64,000 nucleotides of DNA, from the NCBI RefSeq assembly GCF_001625695.1, contig NZ_AUXY01000072.1:1-64000 (forward strand). The letters are read 5' to 3'. The position numbers were made by a program, and so were the translations under genes. Below are positions 1 to 9,047 of this stretch, piece by piece. Position 1 is the stretch's first letter. Every line of letters starts with the position of its first letter. Origin of the DNA: Pseudoalteromonas luteoviolacea H33-S. Its GTDB lineage: Bacteria; Pseudomonadota; Gammaproteobacteria; Enterobacterales; Alteromonadaceae. The notes beneath the pieces are model-generated. The model saw nothing but the letters and a program-made list of their open reading frames with translations. It did not search any database and was not told where the DNA came from.

Positions 1-591
1 TAATCTGCTAACCTACTAATCAGTGCATCTCAAAAAATAAAATAAAATATTAACAATATAAAAATGCATTAATCCAAGTCTAAAAATCTCATTTTAAAAT
101 TTCCCAGAACAACCCTAAGAGTTTTTATCTCGATAATATCAGTGTTTTTTGAGTTTTATTTTGTTTTTTATATTTGAGTTAATGGCTGTTATTTTTTAAT
201 TTTCACTAGTGTGTTTTTAAGTGGGTTAATGTTCGGTGGGTTAATTAATTTATAGCTATGTTGCCCTTTAAACTTTTTGTTTTATTTTAAAAATAACATT
301 TGGTTGCATGTGGTTTTTATATTGTTTTTTTCGTATTCACTTATGTGTTGGGGTTTTTTATGTATTTATCTGTAATAACTTTGAGGTTTTTTTGTTGTTT
401 AGACTTTAGAATACTTTCTTATCAATTTGTGTGTTTTTATTTTGTTTAAAATCAGGTGTTTATGAAATGTTATGGGAGGTTTTATAAGAATAGATATGTA
501 CCAATTATGCTTCCTTCACGCTAATGTATAAACCACTTAAGCACACGAAGATGTGCAAACAATAGCATAAAAAATATAAAGGAATTAAAGC
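1..591. other. AT-rich non-coding stretch upstream of the RiPP precursor
   Basis: No open frame with a plausible start and codon use is visible. The sequence is strongly AT-rich with many T-runs. The promoter of the precursor gene should lie in roughly the last 120 bases, but no -35/-10 pair stands out. A purine-rich ribosome binding site (aaagga, about 579-584) belongs to the gene starting at 592. Confidence 0.5.
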
Positions 592-810
592 ATGGTACTT
601 TCTCTAAAAACAAAAACTCTTAAAGTTCTTTCTAAAGATTCACAGCTTGTTGCAAAGCAAACAAAATTAATTGGTGGTGGTCTTAATACTGATACTGTGA
701 CGCAAAATAATAGACATAATACTGATACGGTAACACAAGTTAAAGGTTTTAATACTGATACAGTAACGCAAGTGGCAGGATTTAATACTGATACTGTAAC
801 GCAATTTTAA
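592..810 (+). CDS. Repeat-containing RiPP (lanthipeptide-like) precursor peptide with GG-type leader
   Basis: This gene encodes 72 residues. The N-terminal part (residues 1-30) is Lys/Leu-rich and ends in LIGGG, the form of leader cut by C39 peptidases. The rest is four copies of NTDTVTQ separated by the 4-residue linkers NNRH, VKGF and VAGF, ending in Phe. The period is 11 residues (33 nt), and each unit has three Thr. No Cys occurs anywhere and the core has no Ser. An aaagga ribosome site precedes the ATG. LanB, LanC, a C39-ABC exporter and an HlyD adaptor lie 4.6-13 kb downstream on the same strand, beyond glmU, so this is the obvious substrate. Assignment as precursor is inference from leader, composition and context; which Thr are dehydrated is unknown, and without Cys no internal lanthionine can form. 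It could also be a repeat-type pheromone or microcin exported unmodified. Confidence 0.8.
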   Translation: MVLSLKTKTLKVLSKDSQLVAKQTKLIGGGLNTDTVTQNNRHNTDTVTQVKGFNTDTVTQVAGFNTDTVTQF

Positions 811-858
811 AGCTTATTTTATTTTACATTTTGTTAAAAATATACTTGTAAATAAGGG

Positions 859-893
859 AGTTCTACAGCTTTAAAAATTAGAGTTGTAGAACT
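859..893. other. Inverted repeat (RNA hairpin) after the precursor gene
   Basis: AGTTCTACA (859-867) pairs perfectly with TGTAGAACT (885-893), and the pairing can continue inward through a wobble pair. It sits about 50 nt after the precursor stop and 120 nt before the next gene. There is no clear T-run after it, so it looks more like a processing or partial-termination hairpin that would favour the precursor message than a strong intrinsic terminator. Confidence 0.45.
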
Positions 894-1016
894 TGGCATA
901 AAAAACGTGTCTAAACAGCATATGAATAGGTTGTCTTTTATGGCTTACTTATTCATTTGTTTTATGAATGCCAATTTAATATTTCATAAAAATCAGGGCC
1001 TTTATTAAGGATTGAT

Positions 1017-1550
1017 ATGAAAAATTTAATAGCTTTATCTCTTATCTTGCCAACATATGATGTGCCTATGGTTGGACAGTTATATTTACAGGCACCAGCA
1101 GTAGAGTATTATTTTACGCGTGAGGCTGGGGTTGCCACACGAGCGGACACGTTAGAGGTGGGGAAACTTGTTGAAAAAGGAGAGGAGCTAGTTAGATTCA
1201 AGCCGACTACCGATAATGGATCAAGCAAAGTGTATACTTCCAATATGAAGGGGTATATTGAGTTTATTAAAGACACGCAGTCTATGCTGAAGCCAGGTGA
1301 GTGGGTGGCTAAAATTTCTTCTGTTCATGCATTTGGTAATTATTATTTAGACAAGCCTTATGATTTAACAAATATTGCTCAGAGCGTATGGCTATGTATG
1401 GACAATAAACCAGTTAGATTTAATGTTGATGGTATACGAAAAAGCAGCTTATTGGTATCTGTTGATTTAGTACAAATTAGGTACAGTGAATTAGTTAAAC
1501 TGTCTATTGGGCAAGTTCCATTGTATGTTAATTTAAGTGATTGCAGGTAA
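1017..1550 (+). CDS. Small protein with lipoyl/HlyD-like hammerhead segments, function unknown
   Basis: This gene encodes 177 residues and starts at an ATG with an aagga ribosome site. I do not recognise a named family. Residues about 45-105 contain two segments of the kind seen in biotinyl-lipoyl and HlyD barrel-sandwich folds (VEKGEELVRFKP and LKPGEWVAKISS), with a stretch between them that could be the turn. There is no long membrane helix or coiled coil, so it is not a full adaptor; the first 10 residues are only mildly hydrophobic. It follows the RiPP precursor at 200 nt and has similar AT-rich codon use, which suggests a role with the peptide (chaperone, immunity or delivery). That role is inference. 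Confidence 0.55.
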   Translation: MKNLIALSLILPTYDVPMVGQLYLQAPAVEYYFTREAGVATRADTLEVGKLVEKGEELVRFKPTTDNGSSKVYTSNMKGYIEFIKDTQSMLKPGEWVAKISSVHAFGNYYLDKPYDLTNIAQSVWLCMDNKPVRFNVDGIRKSSLLVSVDLVQIRYSELVKLSIGQVPLYVNLSDCR

Positions 1551-2113
1551 TTGGTAGCTCAGGTGCGTTTTTGTTTTAAATTAACCTATTTATCAGCGCT
1601 CCAACTCACCACCAATACCTCGTGCTAGATATACTTATCGATGATAGTCGAGGAGAGTATGTCAGAAAAAGACGCTTCTATATTTTTTCATATTGGCAGC
1701 AGCGCCATTATCTATTTGTACTCGTGTATTGGCTTTTTGAACATTTACGAGCAATAAAACATAGTGTTGAACTTCATTAAGTTGCTGTTTTACATACTGG
1801 GTGGGTACTTATATACCGCTAACGTTATTTGGCGAAATCAATTTAGCAACATCATTCCGTTTAGATTTTAATGCAATTGTCTATTGTCTGCATGACATTA
1901 CATGAAATACCTATTGAAAATCCCTTTGCTGTGCGTTTTTGTTGTCCATTATTAAACAATACAAAGTTAATTTTAAAGCGAATGTTTTGGTTTAATGTGT
2001 TGATTTATATGTTTTTATTTTTTGTTTTTGTGTTTTGACGGTCGCGGTTTTAAAAGATAAATTAAGGTCTATAAAAATAAAGAATATCCAACACCTTAGA
2101 ATGTGAGGGAAAA
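1551..2113. other. Intergenic region without a supported gene
   Basis: This is about 560 bases between the lipoyl-like gene and the LuxR-type regulator. It is AT-rich, with stop codons in all frames at short spacing. The only frame with a ribosome site is a 32-codon one at 1659-1757, which has no recognisable sequence. The last 100 bases presumably carry the regulator's promoter. Confidence 0.4.
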
Positions 2114-2797
2114 ATGAAGCCAACCGAACAAGATAGCTATAACCCCTTTAGTGATGTTCAGTCGATCAGAACTGCAATTGATTTATTTGAGTCAATCAGT
2201 CAATCAGAACAATTACAAGATGCTTTAAAAACCATTGCGAATGATGTCGGTTATGATTATCTGGCATTCATTGACTATTGCTCATTACCAAAAAAAACGA
2301 ATCAACTAAAGGTATATGGACAATATACAGATGACATTATTATGCACCTTGAAAGTGAAAAAGTGACTTTACATGCACAATCAGGTATTCGAATTTGTTC
2401 TTTAGCTAAGCTTGCAGATACGGATAAATTAGGGGCTCATCTGTTTGTACTGCCACTCAGAGGAATAAAAGGCATTGTTGGTGCTCTAGTATTTAGTATG
2501 CCAAAGAATCAACCTGTGCAGCTAAGTGCCGAAGTGGTAGATTGGTACTGGACAATTTTATCGCCATATTTATTGAATGCAGCGCTAAGGTGCCGAAGAG
2601 TAAAGTTGGGTATTACGAAACGGGAACGGGATTGTATGTTTTGGGTTTGCCAGGGGAAAACCTCTTGGGAGATAAGTCAAATATTAGGGATTAGCGAACG
2701 TACTGTTAACTTTCATCTTACTAATTGTATTGAGAAAACACAGAGTGCTAATCGTCAACAAGCGATTGCGAGATGCATAATTAATAATTTGATTTAG
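2114..2797 (+). CDS. LuxR-family transcriptional regulator with autoinducer-binding-like domain
   Basis: The protein has 227 residues, the usual size for LuxR-type quorum regulators. The N-terminal 160 residues look like the autoinducer-binding domain (DYLAFIDYC and the hydrophobic LFVLPLRGIKGIVGALVFSM). The C-terminal 65 residues are a LuxR/GerE helix-turn-helix: ITKRERDCMFWVCQGKTSWE, then ISQILGISERTVNFHL. The start is an ATG with gaggga 5-10 nt upstream. No luxI-type synthase is in the window, so it may be a LuxR solo. It sits between the RiPP precursor and the maturation/export genes, so control of that cluster is plausible but unproven. Ligand binding cannot be judged from sequence alone. 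Confidence 0.85.
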   Translation: MKPTEQDSYNPFSDVQSIRTAIDLFESISQSEQLQDALKTIANDVGYDYLAFIDYCSLPKKTNQLKVYGQYTDDIIMHLESEKVTLHAQSGIRICSLAKLADTDKLGAHLFVLPLRGIKGIVGALVFSMPKNQPVQLSAEVVDWYWTILSPYLLNAALRCRRVKLGITKRERDCMFWVCQGKTSWEISQILGISERTVNFHLTNCIEKTQSANRQQAIARCIINNLI

Positions 2798-3951
2798 ACT
2801 GTTGCATATAACTAGAGTTAGTTAATATCAATAAGGAAAGTTATATTACTAACCAAGTTATATTCATTAGCTGAACTCTCTGCTTATTTTCTTAAGGCGC
2901 TGGCCATATTATCCTGTATGAGCTTGAAAAGAGCAGTATATGTTCTGAATTTCTTTATCTATTTCTCCTTTATATCTCCTTAGTTAATTGTGAGGCATAA
3001 TCAGTCGCACTGACTTGCTCTAGTGATGACTTTGTTCGTTATCTAAATGTGTATTGGTAATGATTCATTTATGAGGCTCAATAAAAAAGCTATTTTAGTA
3101 GTGCTGTACTTGTACGGTAAGACTCTTTGATGAGGTGAATGTAAAGCAATAATCACTGGCTAGTGAGCTCATAAATAGCCTGTGTTGATCAATGTGATGA
3201 ACTGCATAGACTGTTAATATTTGACCTAGTGATTTCTCATATTCCCTGATGGGACTATCTGTTTTTTACTAAAAGACACTGTGGTATTCAACAAAAGTGA
3301 GCATATCAACATGATAGGTTTGTGAGGCATGTAAAGCATTTTGCAAATCGGGCCAAGAATGGACCATATACACAATAAACTATAAAATAGGCTTTGCTTC
3401 CTTGCAAAGCCTGTTAGGACACTCGGGTCTGAAGTTATCAATACGCATAACCAATACTGTAAAAAGGCTTCCTTGCAAGTTCTACCTTGAACTACGCACA
3501 CTTAAGAGAAGATCATTCCTTGTATTTGCTTTTATTATTTCTTGTATGTCTTTTTTAGTTGGGTGGTGTATGAGGGTTTATGGGCAAATATATTACTTAT
3601 ATTTTTGGTCTTAAAAAACCGTTAGTTATTACAGGTAAGTATTTGCAATTGCTCTAGGAACTTGGTGAGGTGATAGAACATAGAGCAATTTTTGGGGTAT
3701 GAAAAGTAGCAAGGCAGTATACGTATTGTCATCGCTTAGCGATAGCAAATGAAGTTAGCTCAATATTTTGTCTGAATTCTTCAATGTAGTTGCCTTATTA
3801 CTATCAATTTCGGTAAATCTAGTTAAAATATCGGCAATAATTTCTACGCGATATTGCGCGCTGCGCCTTAGTTTGATTGGGTACATGGAGTGGCAATCTT
3901 AAAGCAATCAATAGCGCTAGAAATAGAAAGTTAAAAAAGGATCCCTCATTG
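2798..3951. other. 1.15-kb intergenic region upstream of glmU
   Basis: No convincing gene is visible. Short frames on both strands (3226-3501 minus, 3402-3614 plus) have no ribosome site or family signal. A perfect hairpin AGGCTTTGC / GCAAAGCCT with a 6-nt loop lies at 3389-3412, without a T-run. In many gammaproteobacteria glmU follows atpC; here no atp gene precedes it, so this gap may mark a rearrangement junction (inference). Confidence 0.4.
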
Positions 3952-5313
3952 ATGGCATTAAATACAGTTATTCTTGCGGCGGGTAAAGGTACCCGTATGC
4001 GTTCTAAGTTACCCAAAGTTCTACATTCGGTTGCAGGTAAACCCATGGTCCAGCACGTAATCGACAATTCAAATGCACTGGGTGCAAGAGCTACAAACCT
4101 TGTGTATGGTCATGGCGCTGAACAATTAAAAACACACTTATCTCATAATGATGTAAATTGGGTCTTACAAGAAGAGCAGCTGGGCACTGGTCATGCAGTG
4201 GCTGTCGCCAAAGATTACATTGATGATAAAGACACTGTACTGGTTTTGTATGGGGATGTCCCGTTAACTAAGCAGTCTACGCTAGAGAAGCTACTGGCGG
4301 TGACACCTGAAAAAGGCTTGTCAGTATTGACTGTGACGCTTGATAATCCAATGGGTTATGGACGTATGGTGCGCGAAAATGGCAAGCTTGTTGGCATTGT
4401 TGAGCAAAAAGATGCGTCTGAAGAGCAACTTAAAATTCAAGAGATCAATACAGGCATTATGGCTGCAAACGGTGAGCTGCTAAAAAAATGGCTTGGTCAA
4501 CTTTCGAATAACAATGCCCAGGGTGAATACTATCTCACGGATATTGTGGCGATGGCGCATGCTGAAGGGGTTGAGATCACCTCGGCACAACCTGATGACA
4601 AGATGGAAGTTGAAGGTGCAAATAACCGTGTTCAGCTGGCTGCGCTGGAACGTGCATATCAAGCTCGCCAAGCGACTGAGTTAATGCTCAACGGTGCAAG
4701 TTTGGCAGATCCTGCGCGCATAGATGTACGCGGCACAGTAACGACAGGTCAAGATGTTGAGATTGACGTTAATGTTATTTTTGAAGGTACAGTGACCATT
4801 GGCGATAATGTGCGTATTGGTCCGAATTGTGTTTTGAAAGACTGTACGATTGGTGACGGAGTTGTAATTAAAGCAAACTCGGTTGTTGAAGAAGCACAAG
4901 TGAAAGCAAACTGCACACTTGGACCGTTTGCGCGACTTCGTCCAGGTGCCGTGATGGAAGAAAATGCCCATGTTGGTAATTTTGTTGAGATGAAAAAGTC
5001 TCGACTGGGTTCTGGGTCAAAAGCTAATCACTTTACGTATCTGGGCGATACGCAAGTCGGAGAGAAAGTGAATATTGGCGCAGGTACCATCACATGTAAT
5101 TATGATGGCGTGAATAAGTCACAAACTGTGATTGGAGATGGTGCATTTATAGGCTCTAACTCCTCGTTAGTTGCACCAGTAAAAATAGGTGCCCAAGCAA
5201 CCATTGCTGCCGGCTCGGTGATCACCAGCACTGTCCAAGATGAGCAGCTGGCAGTGGCCAGAGGTAAGCAGCGAAATATTGCCGGATGGCAAAGACCGGT
5301 GAAAAAGTCTTAA
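3952..5313 (+). CDS. glmU: Bifunctional GlmU: glucosamine-1-phosphate acetyltransferase / GlcNAc-1-P uridyltransferase
   Basis: GlmU makes UDP-GlcNAc, the precursor of peptidoglycan and LPS, in the cytoplasm. The protein has 453 residues (E. coli 456). The N-terminal nucleotidyltransferase motif [20 protein letters not shown] is intact, with the uridyltransferase Gly/Asp region LVLYGDVPL. The C-terminal half is a left-handed beta-helix of hexapeptide repeats (for example [20 protein letters not shown]) containing the acetyltransferase stretch [12 protein letters not shown] and [11 protein letters not shown]. The ATG at 3952 is chosen because it matches the family's short N-terminus and follows an aaaaagga ribosome site; the frame is open 25 codons further upstream but that extension is not conserved. 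It stands alone here, 24 kb from glmS. Confidence 0.97.
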   Translation: MALNTVILAAGKGTRMRSKLPKVLHSVAGKPMVQHVIDNSNALGARATNLVYGHGAEQLKTHLSHNDVNWVLQEEQLGTGHAVAVAKDYIDDKDTVLVLYGDVPLTKQSTLEKLLAVTPEKGLSVLTVTLDNPMGYGRMVRENGKLVGIVEQKDASEEQLKIQEINTGIMAANGELLKKWLGQLSNNNAQGEYYLTDIVAMAHAEGVEITSAQPDDKMEVEGANNRVQLAALERAYQARQATELMLNGASLADPARIDVRGTVTTGQDVEIDVNVIFEGTVTIGDNVRIGPNCVLKDCTIGDGVVIKANSVVEEAQVKANCTLGPFARLRPGAVMEENAHVGNFVEMKKSRLGSGSKANHFTYLGDTQVGEKVNIGAGTITCNYDGVNKSQTVIGDGAFIGSNSSLVAPVKIGAQATIAAGSVITSTVQDEQLAVARGKQRNIAGWQRPVKKS

Positions 5314-5322
5314 TAAGAAAAT

Positions 5323-5348
5323 AAAAAGGGAAATACGTTTCCCTTTTT
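5323..5348 (+). terminator. Rho-independent terminator of glmU
   Basis: AAAAAGGGAAA pairs with TTTCCCTTTTT around a TACG tetraloop, followed by more T. It lies 10 nt after the glmU stop and separates glmU from the exporter genes behind it. Confidence 0.9.
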
Positions 5349-5447
5349 TTGTACCTGATTCCTTTCTGGATTCTAAAGTGATACATTAACTTCGAGGTTA
5401 ATTAAAATTTAACAATAAAAACAATTAATTCGGGTGTACAAGTCATT

Positions 5448-6692
5448 ATGGAAAATCTCTTTCGCAAAGAAGTACTTGAGAATAAGCGACACCGATTAGA
5501 AGGAGCTGTGAGTTTAGTTCAGCCACCTGTGTTTAAAACACTCACCTTTCTGATCCTATTTGTGGTGGTTATCAGTATTATTTACTTAACTTTGGGCAGT
5601 TATGCGCGCAAAGAGCGAGTAACGGGTGTGCTTGAGCCTAATACTGGTGTATTGAGCATGGTTGCATCACAAGAGGGGATCATTTCACAGGTATTAGTCG
5701 AAGAAGGTGAGTTGGTTGAAGCCAATCAACCCATCTTACGGATTGCATCTGCCAAGCACAGTACCCAAGCTCTTGAGCTTAACCAAGCTTTGCTTAATCA
5801 ATATTCATTTCAATTACAAAATCTTGAACGATTAATTGCACAGCAAGAGAAACAGTATCGACTTGACTTGGCTGAGCTTCAACAACAAAAAGAAACGGCT
5901 CAAAAGCGCTTGGCGGAATTAGACAATCAATCGCAAACATTTGCCAAGCGTCTTGAATTAAATGAGCAAATGGTCGGCCAAATCAGCACCTTAAAAGGGA
6001 CTGGTTATATCTCTGAATTAGAGCTACAAAGGCAAAAGGATACACTTTTATCATTGCAGCAGCAGTCTTCTAGTATCCGTTCAGAAAAGCTGGGGCTACA
6101 AGCGCAAATTGAACAATATGATATGCAATTGGAAAAATTGCCTTTACAGCATGATGAACGTATTAATCAGTTAAATTCTCAGCGTGCTGACATGGAGATT
6201 CAATTATCTTCTGTTGAGCAGCAGCGTTTAGGTGAACTAAGAGCGCCTAAAGCAGGTGTTGTGACCGGTCTACTCGCAAAAGTGGGCAAAAACGTGGTCA
6301 CTGGTGAGCGATTACTCAGTGTGATCCCTGAAAATAGTCAAATGCAGGCGGTGATCTATGTGCCTACATCCGCATTTGGTTTTATCGAATCAGGGCAAGC
6401 GACGAAGTTGCGTTATCACGCTTTCCCCTATGAGAAGTTTGGTATTTATAGCGGTGAAATAAAGCAGATAAGTAGCTCTTTGATTTTACCTGAAGAGGCG
6501 ATTATTCCTGGAATGATCTCTGAGCCAGCTTATCGCGTCGTTGTCTCTTTATCTGAGCAGCATATTCAGGCGTACGGTAAATCGACACCATTGCGTGCAG
6601 GTATGATGTTAGATGCAGATATCATTATCGAGGAGCGATCACTACTTCGTTGGTTGTTTGATCCAGTATTTAGTATTAAAGGACAGCTGTAG
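5448..6692 (+). CDS. HlyD-family periplasmic adaptor of a peptide exporter
   Basis: This 414-residue membrane fusion protein would link the inner-membrane ABC exporter encoded next to an outer-membrane channel of TolC type (not in this window). There is one N-terminal membrane helix (residues about 30-50), a split lipoyl domain (VASQEGIISQVLVEEGELVE near 75-95 and LRAPKAGVVTGLLAKVGKNV near 265-285), a long coiled coil of Gln/Glu/Leu-rich helices between them, and a C-terminal beta domain. Its layout resembles bacteriocin adaptors such as CvaA. It is 30 nt upstream of the C39-ABC gene and probably cotranscribed. The start ATG has only a weak ribosome site. Confidence 0.9.
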   Translation: MENLFRKEVLENKRHRLEGAVSLVQPPVFKTLTFLILFVVVISIIYLTLGSYARKERVTGVLEPNTGVLSMVASQEGIISQVLVEEGELVEANQPILRIASAKHSTQALELNQALLNQYSFQLQNLERLIAQQEKQYRLDLAELQQQKETAQKRLAELDNQSQTFAKRLELNEQMVGQISTLKGTGYISELELQRQKDTLLSLQQQSSSIRSEKLGLQAQIEQYDMQLEKLPLQHDERINQLNSQRADMEIQLSSVEQQRLGELRAPKAGVVTGLLAKVGKNVVTGERLLSVIPENSQMQAVIYVPTSAFGFIESGQATKLRYHAFPYEKFGIYSGEIKQISSSLILPEEAIIPGMISEPAYRVVVSLSEQHIQAYGKSTPLRAGMMLDADIIIEERSLLRWLFDPVFSIKGQL

Positions 6693-6722
6693 CTGCAATA
6701 ACGATAATAAAAAAGGCTTTAT

Positions 6723-8852
6723 ATGCACCAGGAAGATAACTCACCGGTACAAAAATTACAGTTTTGGTCAAGGAATTCGCTGCCGGTTATTTTGCAATCT
6801 GAAGCAGCAGAATGTGGTTTAGCAAGCCTCGCAATGGTCGCGGCTTATCATGGCTATCACAGTGACCTCACGACACTGCGACAAAAGTTTAGTATTTCTA
6901 TTGAAGGCGCGACGCTGCTCGACATCATGCATTTTGCAGAGCAGTTGGAGCTGAGCTCGAGGCCGCTTCGAATAGAGCTCGAGGATCTCGACGCACTGCA
7001 AACACCGTGTATTCTGCATTGGGATATGAACCACTTTGTGGTACTTAAAAAGGCCAATGAAAAACGCATTGTGATCCATGACCCAGCATACGGCGAAAAA
7101 ACCTATACCATTGAAGAAGCGTCTAAACACTTTACTGGCGTTGCACTTGAATTAACACCAACAAAAAGTTTTGAAAAGAAAGAGAAAAAACCAACTTTAC
7201 GCTTTGCGGACTTTTGGAGTCGTATCACAGGTCTAAAGCGTTCACTGCTCCTGATATTTCTCCTCTCAATCTTGTTGCAGGTTTTTACGCTTGCGGCCCC
7301 TTATTATATTCAGTTAGTGATAGATGATGTTGTACTCACCGGTGATACCAACCTTTTGACCGTGTTGGCGACCGGCTTTTTCCTAGTGCTTGTCTTTGAA
7401 ATCGCCACCAACGCACTGCGAGGGTTTACGCTGCTGCACTTTGGTAACCAAATGAATATTCAGTTGGGTGCTAACTTATTTCATCATTTAGTGCGTTTAC
7501 CTATTTCCTATTTTGAAAAGCGACACATGGGTGATGTGGTATCTCGATTTGGTTCACTGCAACAGGTGAAACAGATCTTAACGACAGGGGTAATCGAAGC
7601 AATCATTGATGGCTTGATGGCCATTATTACCCTGGCGATGATTTTCTTTTATAGCCCAACCTTGTCTGTGGTTGTACTCACTGCAGTGATCGCTTACGCA
7701 TTAGTTCGTATTGCTATGTATAAGCCATTTAGGAACATCAGTGAGCAAGAGATCATGGCCCGTGCAGAAGAAAATTCTAACTTCATGGAGACCGTACGCG
7801 GTATACAAACGATTAAGTTATTTGGCTCTGAGGTTAAGCGTGAGGGGCAATGGCAAAATCGTTATGCCAATGCAATTAACCAAAGCATTCGTTTGGGTAA
7901 TTTTCAAATTGGCTACGATGCGATTAACCGCGCTTTGTTTGGAATAGAGAACATTCTTGTCGTTTACCTTGCTGCGCACTTGGTGCTTGAGGGCGGATTT
8001 AGTACCGGAATGCTATTTGCTTTCATGTCGTACAAGCGCCAGTTTATGGATAAGACGGCCAACCTGATTGAAAAGCTCATTGAGTTTAAAATGGTCGGTC
8101 TGCATTTTGACCGTATTGCCGATATCGCGTTAACAGATAAGGAAACACTTCAACCTGAGCAACTTAAGAAACATGATGTTAAAGGTAAAATTGAGCTGAA
8201 AAATATTTGTTTCTCCTATTCAGATGCGACACCTAACGTACTGCATAATTTGAATTTAAACATTGAACCCGGTGAGTCAGTGGCAATTACTGGCCCATCA
8301 GGGTGCGGTAAGTCAACCTTACTTAAAATTATGCTTGGCCTCAATGACGCGAAAAGTGGTGATGTACTGATTGATGATGTGCCTATCGATCAAATTGGCG
8401 CGCGCCAGTATCGTCAGCAAATTGCAGCAGTGATGCAAGACGATGAGCTATTATCGGGATCTGTTGCAGATAATATTGCGTTTTTCGATACCCCAATTGA
8501 TATGGAACGCGTCGTCTATTGTGCGCAGCTTGCCTCGATCCATGATGATATCAGTCAAATGCCAATGGGCTATGAAAGCCTGATAGGTGACATGGGGTCT
8601 TCACTTTCTGGCGGCCAAAAACAGCGTATTATTTTAGCGCGTGCGCTGTACAAACAGCCGAAGATTCTATTTATGGATGAAGCAACGAGTCATTTAGATA
8701 CAACGTTGGAGTCTGATATCAACGAAGCTGTAAGCCGTTTGGATATGACCCGAGTGATCATTGCCCACAGAAAGGAAACCATCGCTTCAGCAGACAGAGA
8801 AATTAGGCTGCAAAAAGTACTTGCTGAGGAATTGGAACCTCAAAACGATTAA
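6723..8852 (+). CDS. Peptidase-containing ABC transporter (C39 bacteriocin-processing exporter, LanT-type)
   Basis: This 709-residue inner-membrane protein would cut the GG-type leader in the cytoplasm and export the peptide. Residues 1-150 are a C39 peptidase with its catalytic triad visible: Cys31 (SEAAECGLASLA), His104 (DMNHFVVLK) and Asp120 (IHDPAYG). Residues about 165-450 hold the six-helix ABC membrane domain. The nucleotide-binding domain follows, with Walker A GPSGCGKSTL, signature LSGGQKQRI and Walker B ILFMDEATSHLD. C39-ABC exporters normally partner with class II (LanM) lanthipeptides or unmodified bacteriocins, but here the neighbours are LanC and LanB. The likely substrate is the repeat peptide encoded at 592-810; the GG peptide at 52947-53048 is another possible one. 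Confidence 0.95.
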   Translation: MHQEDNSPVQKLQFWSRNSLPVILQSEAAECGLASLAMVAAYHGYHSDLTTLRQKFSISIEGATLLDIMHFAEQLELSSRPLRIELEDLDALQTPCILHWDMNHFVVLKKANEKRIVIHDPAYGEKTYTIEEASKHFTGVALELTPTKSFEKKEKKPTLRFADFWSRITGLKRSLLLIFLLSILLQVFTLAAPYYIQLVIDDVVLTGDTNLLTVLATGFFLVLVFEIATNALRGFTLLHFGNQMNIQLGANLFHHLVRLPISYFEKRHMGDVVSRFGSLQQVKQILTTGVIEAIIDGLMAIITLAMIFFYSPTLSVVVLTAVIAYALVRIAMYKPFRNISEQEIMARAEENSNFMETVRGIQTIKLFGSEVKREGQWQNRYANAINQSIRLGNFQIGYDAINRALFGIENILVVYLAAHLVLEGGFSTGMLFAFMSYKRQFMDKTANLIEKLIEFKMVGLHFDRIADIALTDKETLQPEQLKKHDVKGKIELKNICFSYSDATPNVLHNLNLNIEPGESVAITGPSGCGKSTLLKIMLGLNDAKSGDVLIDDVPIDQIGARQYRQQIAAVMQDDELLSGSVADNIAFFDTPIDMERVVYCAQLASIHDDISQMPMGYESLIGDMGSSLSGGQKQRIILARALYKQPKILFMDEATSHLDTTLESDINEAVSRLDMTRVIIAHRKETIASADREIRLQKVLAEELEPQND

Positions 8853-9047
8853 TTCTCTAAAGGCAAATCATCTTCATATCAGATGTTTAGATATAGGTGA
8901 TTTGCGCTTATTTGAAAAATGCAGTTACAAACAATATCAGCGTTCAATTGTAGGTAACAGGGACAACCCTCTTGAGCTACAAGATGAATTGCGTTAGCTT
9001 TTATTGATAAAAGAAAAAAAATAAAGCTTTATTTATTAAGGAAGACA

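Noticed and set aside
670..806. 33-base periodic repeats near 700-800 could look like a CRISPR array
   Set aside because: The period is a multiple of 3, lies inside one open frame, encodes NTDTVTQ plus 4-residue linkers, and the 'spacers' are only 12 bases. No cas genes are nearby.
1659..1757. 32-codon frame with a gaggaga ribosome-like site
   Set aside because: The sequence resembles nothing known, has no leader or repeat signal, and sits in an AT-rich spacer where such frames occur by chance.
3226..3614. Overlapping short frames on both strands upstream of glmU
   Set aside because: No ribosome sites, no recognisable domains, and they cross a hairpin; likely chance frames.
8761..8997. 78-codon frame at the end of the C39-ABC gene reaching into the spacer before lanC, considered as a second precursor
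   Set aside because: Most of it overlaps the ABC domain in another frame; no internal start with a ribosome site gives a GG-type leader. It would have supplied Cys for LanC, so it was checked, but it is not supported.
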